6,964 bases of DNA, from the NCBI GenBank assembly GCA_009930275.1, contig RZYP01000104.1:1-6964 (forward strand), in the 5' to 3' direction. The stretch comes from Negativicutes bacterium (GTDB taxonomy: Bacteria > Bacillota_C > Negativicutes > Acidaminococcales > Acidaminococcaceae). The number at the start of each line of letters is the position of its first letter. Within the stretch, counting starts at the first letter, position 1. The notes below the pieces were generated by a model, which saw nothing but the letters and a program-made list of their open reading frames with translations, made no database searches and was not told where the DNA came from. A program made the position numbers and the translations under genes. Shown here one piece after another: positions 1 through 5,801 of this stretch.

Positions 1-1669
1 CTTCCGGGCTGCCGTTTTGGGCAACGCGGCCATCGGCTAAGACAATGATTTTGTCGGCATTTGCAACAGTGCGCATACGATGGGCTATAACTAAGACCGT
101 TTTATCTCTGATGAGCGCTGTCAACGCTGCCTGTATTTTGGTTTCATTTCTGACATCCAAAGATGCGGTTGCTTCATCTAACAGAATGACAGGCGCATTC
201 TTTAGAATTGCTCTGGCAATGGATATCCGCTGGCGTTCGCCACCAGAAAGCACGGAGCCATTTTCACCGATGACTGTCTTGTAGCCTTCAGACATCTGCA
301 GGACAAAATCATCACACATAGCTAAGCGTGCTGCTGTTCTGACTTCTTCATCGGTGGCATCAAGTTTTCCCAGACGAATATTTTCCAGAACAGTGTCGTT
401 AAACAATGTGACATCCTGAAAGACGATGGCATAGCTCTTTAACAGTGTTTCCGGTGCTATGGTGGTTATATCCTGCCCACCCAAGGTTATTGTACCGGCA
501 TTAGGATCCCAAAACCGGGCGGCTAATTTGGCAACGGTGCTTTTGCCTCCTCCTGATGGACCGACAAGAGCTGTTACTGTCCCTTGTTTGGCAGTAAAGG
601 AAACGCCATTCAGAACTGGTTCACCATCATTGTAGGAAAAGGCGACATGGTCGAAGGCTATATCATAGTTTTGCACGGCAGTATTTTCTTGACCAAGCTG
701 GATTGGTATTACTTGTATTTCGTTCATTCTTTGGATAGGAATTTCGACCATGAAAATCTCGGCGATGTTTGCGAGGGTGCCAGCTAAGGGGTCATACAAT
801 CTGGAAGCTGTAATCAGAAAAACGAGGTAGGTAATCAAATCTGTTTCACCTTTGATTAATAATTCGCTTCCTACTAATACTACTGAGGCTAAGCCTAATT
901 TCAGAAATGCCTGAGCCCCGTTGACAAAAGCTCCTGCTGTCAGCTCTGATTTTATATGGGCACTCTCTGAGGCTTCCAGCTTTTGGTCAAGGTCACTTAG
1001 ATAAGTGCTTTTCATATTATAGGCTTTAATGTCTTGAATAGTTTCCAAGCCTTCTTGAATGGCGTCGGCACAGATCCTTTTAGACTGATAGTGCCTGAAA
1101 GCATATTTTCTCTGCAGGTATTTAGAGGCGGCAATAATGATAAACGCAAAAGGAACGACCCACAAAGCGGCAATTCCCAGGCGCCAGTCCATGTAAAGCA
1201 AGCCGATGGTAATAAGTATTGTGGAGATAATTGCCCCGAATAATTGAGGAATTGCATGCGAAAAAGCATGCTCCAGTGCAGTGCAGTCTCCCATAATGGT
1301 ATTTGTGAGATCTGACAAATCTTTTTTACCGAAAAAGGCTAGGGGCAGTTGGCGAAGCTTTTCAGCGAGAGTAATTCTTCTGGTCGCACTTTCAGTATAT
1401 GTAGAAACAAACACGTTGGTATATTTCAAATACTGGCAATAGAACATAACTGCTAATATTGCGCAGGCAAGCAGGAGATATTTTGCGAAATCAGGATTTA
1501 AAGTGCCTGTTTTTATAAGCGGCTGCAAAAGTTCTTCCAACAGCATAATGAAAAGTCCGACGGGAAGCATCATGGAGATATCTGCCAATGCACTGTATAA
1601 ACTACCCTTTACCAAGTCCTTAGCGCCCTTTTTGCTGAGAGCAAATTTACTCTGTAAATACTTAAGCAT
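1..1669 (-). CDS. ABC transporter half-subunit 2: permease fused to ATP-binding domain (C-terminus beyond window)
   Basis: This is a half-transporter of the ABC exporter fold, acting in the cytoplasmic membrane. It starts at ATG 1669, and 556 codons are read without a stop to the left edge; perhaps 20-40 residues are missing. The N-terminal permease domain has about six hydrophobic segments (roughly residues 27-50, 62-80, 141-158, 164-182, 245-270, 276-296). The ATPase domain shows Walker A GPSGGGKST (370-378), Q-loop Gln418, signature LSGGERQ (474-480), Walker B VILLDE (494-499) with catalytic Glu499, D-loop SLD, and H-loop His530, so it should hydrolyse ATP. The start is set by AAAGGAG (1683-1677) seven bases upstream and lies inside the end of the preceding transporter gene (8-nt overlap), which implies translational coupling and a 1:1 heterodimer. 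The ARFWD segment after Walker A (384-388) is shared with the partner and, from memory, with IrtAB/YbtPQ-like siderophore transporters. The substrate cannot be read from the sequence; drug or lipid export is the alternative. Confidence 0.93.
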   Translation of the reverse strand, partial: MLKYLQSKFALSKKGAKDLVKGSLYSALADISMMLPVGLFIMLLEELLQPLIKTGTLNPDFAKYLLLACAILAVMFYCQYLKYTNVFVSTYTESATRRITLAEKLRQLPLAFFGKKDLSDLTNTIMGDCTALEHAFSHAIPQLFGAIISTILITIGLLYMDWRLGIAALWVVPFAFIIIAASKYLQRKYAFRHYQSKRICADAIQEGLETIQDIKAYNMKSTYLSDLDQKLEASESAHIKSELTAGAFVNGAQAFLKLGLASVVLVGSELLIKGETDLITYLVFLITASRLYDPLAGTLANIAEIFMVEIPIQRMNEIQVIPIQLGQENTAVQNYDIAFDHVAFSYNDGEPVLNGVSFTAKQGTVTALVGPSGGGKSTVAKLAARFWDPNAGTITLGGQDITTIAPETLLKSYAIVFQDVTLFNDTVLENIRLGKLDATDEEVRTAARLAMCDDFVLQMSEGYKTVIGENGSVLSGGERQRISIARAILKNAPVILLDEATASLDVRNETKIQAALTALIRDKTVLVIAHRMRTVANADKIIVLADGRVAQNGSPE

Positions 1670-3452
1670 GTGCAGTCTCCTTTCCGACTTTCCATGCGAT
1701 TGCGGTTTGGTATTCCTTCCACATGTCGGCATAGATTCCGTTAAGTTCTAAGAGATAATCATGAGTTCCTTGCTCAACTATTTCACCATTTTCCATGACG
1801 AGGATGCAGTCGACGTTCTTAATTGAAGAAAGTCGATGGGCGATCATTAAGACGGTTTTGCCTTTGATCAGATGCTCAAAGGCTTTTTGAATCTGATATT
1901 CGTTTTCCGGATCGGCAAATGCAGTAGCTTCGTCTAAAATTACAATGGGGGCATCCTTTAAGATAGCTCTGGCCAAAGCTATTCTTTGCTGTTCACCGCC
2001 GGAGAGGTAAACGCCGTCAGAACCAATATAGGTATCTATGCCTTTTGGCATCTTTCTCAATATGTCATCACATTGAGCGAGATGTGCTGCGTGGAGTGCT
2101 TCCTGCCTGCCAGCATTTGATTTAGCGGCGCAAATGTTTTCCAACAAACTTGTCTTGAATAGTTTTGTGTTCTGAAAAACGAAAGCAATTCTTTGCATCA
2201 AAGCTTCCTCTTGGAAAGCGCGCACATCTATGCCGCCGATAGTAATACTGCCGGAATCAACATCCCAAAAACGCGCTGCGAGACTGGCTATAGTCGATTT
2301 GCCGCTGCCAGAAGAACCGACCAAAGCAAAAGTTTTTCCTTCAGGGATTGTGAAACTGATATTTTTTACGGCTGGTTTGGTATTGCCTAGATAAGTGAAG
2401 GATACATCAAGAAATGATACTTCGGCATTTTTGGGCGCCTTATTTTTTTTGCCTTCAGGAAGAGGCACGGCTTCCAGAATTTTATAAATACGATCAACGG
2501 CTTCTTTCGCTGCCATCGTGCTTTCGCCAGTGTACATGATTTTACTCATGAAAACGGCGCTTAAAGGAACAAACAACATATAAAAGAGCAGGTCAAGAAG
2601 AAAAACTTTGTAGTCGTGAGCGGTCATAATCAGGAGCAGACCTGTTGGAATCAATAAGAGGGAAGGACCGTTTATCGTCAGAATGTAGCCGACCATCGGC
2701 ACGCGGCAGGATATGGCAAATCCTGAGGCGAATTGCCAATAATTTGTGATTGCTTCATGAAAATTCTTGAAAGAATAAACTGTTTGCTGAAATACTTTGA
2801 CGACCGGTATGCCTCTTACATATTCCACTGCGGCTGTGTTCATGTCTTCCAACGCATTCAGATATTGATTCATTCTTTCGGCTCTGTCACCACCCATCAT
2901 TCTCTGCAGGAAAAACAGGCTTAAAAGGGTTGGCAACAAGCAGACCAGGCCTAAACGCCAGTCAAAAATGAAGAATACGGACAGAACTACTAACGGCATA
3001 ATCACAACACCGGCCAGATCTGGCAATTGATGCGCTAAGAATGAATGGGTCAGGCTGGCATTGTCATCAATTACCTTTCGTAATTTGCCGCTGGCATTTG
3101 TACGGAAATAACCCAAAGGCAAATTAACTATTCTGTGCATGGCTGCTTTACGCATGTTTGTTTCGACTCTAAATGCTGCCAGGTGTGAAGCAAACAGTGC
3201 AGCGAAATAGAGTATGATACTGGCAACTGCAAAGCCTACTGCCATCCAGCCGAATTGGACGACATCCACAGCTTTGGCATAATCAGGCATCACTCGCAGT
3301 AAATCCCGCATAACGAACCAGATGCAGATAAAGGGTCCAATAGACAGTATCGAGCTTAGGCTTGACAGGAAACATGATAGTATGAGTAGTTTTCGATGGT
3401 TGCCTGCAAAAGTAAATAAGCGTGCTATAAATGAATTTTTGGATAATATCAC
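1662..3452 (-). CDS. ABC transporter half-subunit 1: permease fused to ATP-binding domain
   Basis: This is the partner half-transporter, complete at 596 aa from a GTG start, the usual length for a 6TM-plus-ATPase subunit. Hydrophobic segments lie at roughly 24-48, 70-92, 148-165, 168-186, 246-277 and 283-306. The ATPase domain has Walker A GSSGSGKST (379-387), Q-loop Gln427, signature LSGGEQQ (483-489), Walker B IVILDE (503-508) with catalytic Glu508, an unusual D-loop AFAD in place of the common SALD, and H-loop His539. Start choice: an ATG at 3458 is in frame but only one base from the AGGAGG at 3465-3460, whereas GTG at 3452 sits at the ideal seven-base distance, so GTG is preferred (the ATG would add two residues). 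It lies 39 nt after the hydrolase gene with no terminator between, and overlaps the second half-transporter by 8 nt. The AraC neighbour recalls YbtPQ/IrtAB-type siderophore loci; no siderophore-reductase domain is fused here. The substrate is unknown. Confidence 0.93.
   Translation of the reverse strand: MILSKNSFIARLFTFAGNHRKLLILSCFLSSLSSILSIGPFICIWFVMRDLLRVMPDYAKAVDVVQFGWMAVGFAVASIILYFAALFASHLAAFRVETNMRKAAMHRIVNLPLGYFRTNASGKLRKVIDDNASLTHSFLAHQLPDLAGVVIMPLVVLSVFFIFDWRLGLVCLLPTLLSLFFLQRMMGGDRAERMNQYLNALEDMNTAAVEYVRGIPVVKVFQQTVYSFKNFHEAITNYWQFASGFAISCRVPMVGYILTINGPSLLLIPTGLLLIMTAHDYKVFLLDLLFYMLFVPLSAVFMSKIMYTGESTMAAKEAVDRIYKILEAVPLPEGKKNKAPKNAEVSFLDVSFTYLGNTKPAVKNISFTIPEGKTFALVGSSGSGKSTIASLAARFWDVDSGSITIGGIDVRAFQEEALMQRIAFVFQNTKLFKTSLLENICAAKSNAGRQEALHAAHLAQCDDILRKMPKGIDTYIGSDGVYLSGGEQQRIALARAILKDAPIVILDEATAFADPENEYQIQKAFEHLIKGKTVLMIAHRLSSIKNVDCILVMENGEIVEQGTHDYLLELNGIYADMWKEYQTAIAWKVGKETAHA
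1677..1683 (-). promoter_or_regulatory. Ribosome binding site inside the end of half-subunit 1, serving half-subunit 2
   Basis: AAAGGAG on the minus strand, seven bases (ACTGCAC) before ATG 1669. It lies within the last codons of the upstream transporter gene, so ribosomes finishing that gene can reinitiate here. This supports coupled synthesis of the two subunits. Confidence 0.8.
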
Positions 3453-3459
3453 TTGCATT

Positions 3460-3465
3460 CCTCCT
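3460..3465 (-). promoter_or_regulatory. Ribosome binding site that decides the GTG start of ABC half-subunit 1
   Basis: AGGAGG is read on the minus strand at 3465-3460. The first in-frame ATG begins at 3458, one base downstream, which is too close for normal initiation. The GTG at 3452 is seven bases downstream. Spacing therefore favours the GTG. Confidence 0.75.
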
Positions 3466-3491
3466 GGATAGTGTTTTTAAATATTTGAAGA

Positions 3492-4430
3492 CTAATTCTC
3501 TGTTTGGAAAAAATTAATAAGTATCGGGTTTATTTTTTCAGGGAATTCATAATGGGCTAAATGAGAGGCATTGGGTAATTCAACGTATTTAGCTTGCGGC
3601 AGTAAATTGCGCAAGCGATAGATTGATTCGCGGGAAATGCTTTTGTCATGGTCGCCCCAAGTTAAAAGCACAGGTATTTCTTGTTTTTTGATTTTCTCAT
3701 AGGAATCTGTTGCATTATCCAAAGCATTGCCCCTGATATTTGCTAAAACAGCCCTTTTTTTACCAGTAAAGTGCATTTGGGACAATAGATCTTGTGTCAA
3801 CTCGTAATTTTTATTGTTTGAATAGAGAACATTTGCAGGATTGGTGAAAAATTTATCACCTACAACACTTACTAGGTATTCACCTAATCCTTTAGTTTTT
3901 AATAGGGACCACATGGCTTTGCCGCTAAAATCATCGAAAAGAGGGGCTAAAAGAGCTAGTTTTTCTACTTTTTGCGGATGATTTGCTACATAATATGCGC
4001 AAATACTACCGCCTTGTGATGTACCTGCTAAATAAAAAGGTTCTTTAATTTGCAATTTTTCTACGAGTTCGTTAAGTTGCCTATCGTATAGATCACTATT
4101 GTATGCTTCTAAATCTGGACGATCAGAGTATCCATGACCGTAGATGTCATAGCGCAAAACTCTGAAATGGGCATTCAATAGTGCCTCTATTGTGTGATCC
4201 CATGTTATGTAGGGTGCTGCATTTCCATGAACAAGAATAATAGTTCTGGCGTTGTCCGGACCTTGCAGGTCATAGTGAGTGACACCGTCAGATAGTTTAA
4301 TAAACTTTCCGGGCAGGGGCTTTCGTGTTTCGTCATTCAAAGGTTCTTTTTCTAGATTACCTGTGATAAATGGCAGCGAGATTATAATCATGAAAAGTAT
4401 GATTATACTGGTTATTATAATTTTTTTCAT
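3492..4430 (-). CDS. Membrane-anchored alpha/beta-fold hydrolase (esterase/lipase-like)
   Basis: The product is a 312-aa serine hydrolase of the alpha/beta fold. An N-terminal lysine pair followed by an uninterrupted hydrophobic stretch (about residues 4-22) forms a signal anchor or uncleaved signal peptide with no clear lipobox cysteine, placing the catalytic domain outside the membrane. The fold's markers appear in order: oxyanion HGN (68-70), YDIYGHGYSDRP (94-105), nucleophile elbow GTSQGG (136-141) with Ser138, acid in WGDHD (258-262; Asp262 most likely, Asp260 possible), and His290 in SHLAHYE. The catalytic triad is complete, so the enzyme should be active; the substrate (ester, lipid, lactone or peptide) is not evident. 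ATG 4430 is chosen because AAGGAG (4442-4437) lies six bases upstream; a longer reading from 4526 would begin inside the terminator hairpin. It is the first gene of an operon with the two ABC half-transporters, suggesting it processes their cargo outside the cytoplasm (inference). Confidence 0.9.
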   Translation of the reverse strand: MKKIIITSIIILFMIIISLPFITGNLEKEPLNDETRKPLPGKFIKLSDGVTHYDLQGPDNARTIILVHGNAAPYITWDHTIEALLNAHFRVLRYDIYGHGYSDRPDLEAYNSDLYDRQLNELVEKLQIKEPFYLAGTSQGGSICAYYVANHPQKVEKLALLAPLFDDFSGKAMWSLLKTKGLGEYLVSVVGDKFFTNPANVLYSNNKNYELTQDLLSQMHFTGKKRAVLANIRGNALDNATDSYEKIKKQEIPVLLTWGDHDKSISRESIYRLRNLLPQAKYVELPNASHLAHYEFPEKINPILINFFQTEN

Positions 4431-4436
4431 TTTATG

Positions 4437-4442
4437 CTCCTT
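4437..4442 (-). promoter_or_regulatory. Ribosome binding site of the hydrolase
   Basis: AAGGAG on the minus strand, six bases before ATG 4430. It overlaps by two bases a 10-bp perfect palindrome (TTATTAATAA, 4441-4450). This site fixes the hydrolase start and excludes the longer upstream reading. Confidence 0.8.
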
Positions 4443-4465
4443 ATTAATAAAGATAGAGTCAGAGG

Positions 4466-4480
4466 TTAAGGTGTATCCAT
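4466..4480 (-). other. Possible four-codon mini-ORF in the hydrolase leader
   Basis: On the minus strand a good AAAGGAG (4495-4489) lies eight bases before ATG 4480, which opens a reading frame of only four codons (Met-Asp-Thr-Pro) ending at TAA 4468-4466. It is out of frame with the hydrolase and stops 35 nt before its ATG. It could be a leader peptide, the scar of a deleted gene, or chance in an AT/purine-rich leader. The signal is the quality and spacing of the ribosome site; nothing else supports translation. Confidence 0.25.
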
Positions 4481-4496
4481 GTTTTTTTCTCCTTTC

Positions 4497-4533
4497 AAAA
4501 AATAAAAGCCGGCTGCATTGCTGCAACCGACTT
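4497..4533 (-). terminator. Intrinsic terminator of the AraC-family gene
   Basis: Read on the minus strand, a 12-bp stem (arms 4533-4522 and 4517-4506) closes a GCAA loop (4521-4518) and runs straight into TTATTTTTT. Two stem pairs are G·U wobbles in this direction; in plus-strand RNA they would be C·A mismatches, so the hairpin is built to work on the minus strand. It lies about 60 nt after the regulator's stop codon and separates the regulator transcript from the hydrolase-ABC operon. Confidence 0.88.
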
Positions 4534-4594
4534 CTATTTTAAAGAAGGCAAGAGAATACTTATACTCCAAATATATTTTTAAGGCTCCATTTAG

Positions 4595-5551
4595 TTAACG
4601 GGATTTCCTGTAATCTGAGGGTGATATATTCATAACGGCTCTGAAAGCGCTGGCGAACTTGCTGGAATTCTCGTAGCCGACGTTGCCTGCGATAACTGTG
4701 ATACTGTCGCTGCTTGTAATCAGCATGGCAGCGGCAGCCTGCATACGATACATTCTCATATATGTATTGATAGGCATACCATACACGGCTTTAAAACAGG
4801 AATTCATGGCGCTTAAGGGTATATCATATCTGGTGGATAACGTCTCAAGCGTAATATGGCGGCTTATATTGTCCGTGAGAAAACCCTTTATTTCTTTTAT
4901 CTTATTTACTTGGTTTTTTTGAAAATATGGACGTTGTTCATATTGTTCTGCCGCATCAATTACACTAAGGAAAAGCAATAATTCGAGAACTTTCAGCTTG
5001 AAATAGCCTTGTTTTACCGAGTCGGGAATCGTATAGAGCTCCGAAAAAATATGCTGGATAGAATCGGTCGCGCGAATGATGAAGCAACGATTATTTGCAC
5101 ACAGCTTATTCCGTAAGGAATATAAATCGATGGAAATATCTGCCAGTATAGTGGAAATCATCGTGGCGGCTTCTTTGAGGTCAATGATGATTGAGACTCC
5201 ATGATAATGCTCCAAAGGAAAAGTGGCATTAACAACCTGGTTGTTTATGATGGTGTTGACAGCCAAATCACCTTCACTTAAATAAGTATACATGCCATCA
5301 ATAAATTCGCATTCAAATCTGCCTTCACGGCAATGATTAATTTCAACAATGTCCCTGCTTAGAAAGACGTGATTAGGGCATTTGCCAACATGAAAATCAT
5401 TGTAAGTCAGGCGAATGCCCGGAAAAACCTGATAGCTGGTGATTATCCCGGTATTGCTGCCCTCTGTCATTTCATAGACTGTGCAAGATTCCGACTGTTC
5501 GATTATTTTAAAATCTGTTGCGTATAATGGCTCTTTGCAGGTTGTTTTCAT
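4595..5551 (-). CDS. AraC/XylS-family transcriptional regulator
   Basis: A 318-aa DNA-binding regulator of usual family length. The C-terminal third (about 216-318) carries the two helix-turn-helix units: the first around residues 235-256 (LETLSTRYDIPLSAMN...), the linker helix with YRMQAAAAMLI (268-278), and the second ending in the family signature GYENSSKFASAF then SPSDYR (292-303, 310-315). The N-terminal part (1-205) is a sensing domain without an obvious enzymatic motif; segments such as VFPGIRLTYNDF (42-53) recall PchR/YbtA-like regulators, so a siderophore or small-molecule ligand is possible but not shown. ATG 5551 is the only sensible start; its ribosome site is weak (AAGAAAG), unlike the strong sites of the other genes, suggesting low regulator levels. 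It lies upstream of, and codirectional with, the hydrolase-ABC operon and divergent from mntH; control of the operon is the natural guess. Confidence 0.92.
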   Translation of the reverse strand: MKTTCKEPLYATDFKIIEQSESCTVYEMTEGSNTGIITSYQVFPGIRLTYNDFHVGKCPNHVFLSRDIVEINHCREGRFECEFIDGMYTYLSEGDLAVNTIINNQVVNATFPLEHYHGVSIIIDLKEAATMISTILADISIDLYSLRNKLCANNRCFIIRATDSIQHIFSELYTIPDSVKQGYFKLKVLELLLFLSVIDAAEQYEQRPYFQKNQVNKIKEIKGFLTDNISRHITLETLSTRYDIPLSAMNSCFKAVYGMPINTYMRMYRMQAAAAMLITSSDSITVIAGNVGYENSSKFASAFRAVMNISPSDYRKSR

Positions 5552-5601
5552 AATAACGCTTTCTTGTATGTTTTTGATAAATTTATTTGATACTCAAAGT
5601 T

Positions 5602-5632
5602 ATTTTAGCATAGTAAAGATAATTTTTGTCAA
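5602..5632 (-). promoter_or_regulatory. Probable promoter of the AraC-family gene
   Basis: On the minus strand a perfect -35 TTGACA (5632-5627) and a -10 TAAAAT (5607-5602, five of six matches) are separated by 19 bp. The -10 is extended by TG one base upstream (5610-5609). The predicted start, about 5595, leaves a leader of roughly 45 nt. The spacer is 2 bp longer than optimal, so the extended -10 or an activator may compensate. Confidence 0.6.
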
Positions 5633-5735
5633 ATTTTCTTATTGACCAATATATGAGTGTAGCAGTGGGGAAAATGTTTTTATGAAATCTTTGTGAATTG
5701 GCTTAATCACTTTGGGCAAAACAAGGTATTTAGCA

Positions 5736-5764
5736 TTGACGAACAGTAAAAAGAAGACTATTTT
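5736..5764 (+). promoter_or_regulatory. Probable promoter of mntH
   Basis: TTGACG (5736-5741), a 17-bp spacer and TATTTT (5759-5764) form a reasonable sigma-70-type promoter. Predicted transcription start is near 5771, giving a leader of about 30 nt, too short for a riboswitch. The rest of the 250-bp divergent region (5552-5801) is AT-rich; I see no convincing MntR, Fur or PerR box in it. Confidence 0.5.
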
Positions 5765-5801
5765 AGAAATATAAGTCCAGCAGATGCTAAAGGAGGAAAC
5801 A

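Noticed and set aside
45..1751. Short plus- and minus-strand open frames across the second ABC gene (for example 584-787, 1012-1269, 1503-1751)
   Set aside because: All overlap the continuous 556-codon frame with complete ABC motifs and have no independent support.
4441..4450. Palindrome TTATTAATAA beside the hydrolase ribosome site as an operator
   Set aside because: Ten bases of pure A/T form palindromes easily by chance, and there is no second copy or wider symmetry.
4455..4480. MerR-type operator half-site (plus strand GGTTAAGGTGTAT) in the hydrolase leader
   Set aside because: Only one arm resembles such operators; no matching inverted arm or correctly placed -35/-10 pair was found, and no MerR gene is in the window.
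4431..4526. Longer N-terminus for the hydrolase, reading in frame from ATG 4526
   Set aside because: The extension begins within the terminator hairpin and would put a charged 32-residue stretch in front of an otherwise standard signal anchor. ATG 4430 has a well-placed AAGGAG.
5700..5735. MntR box or manganese riboswitch ahead of mntH
   Set aside because: TTTGGGCAAA (5711-5720) is a short dyad but not a good MntR match, and the leader after the likely start is only about 30 nt.
5603..5736. TTTAGCAT occurring at both divergent promoters (5604-5611 and 5729-5736)
   Set aside because: An 8-bp direct repeat in 250 bp of AT-rich DNA is close to chance expectation, and the flanks do not match.
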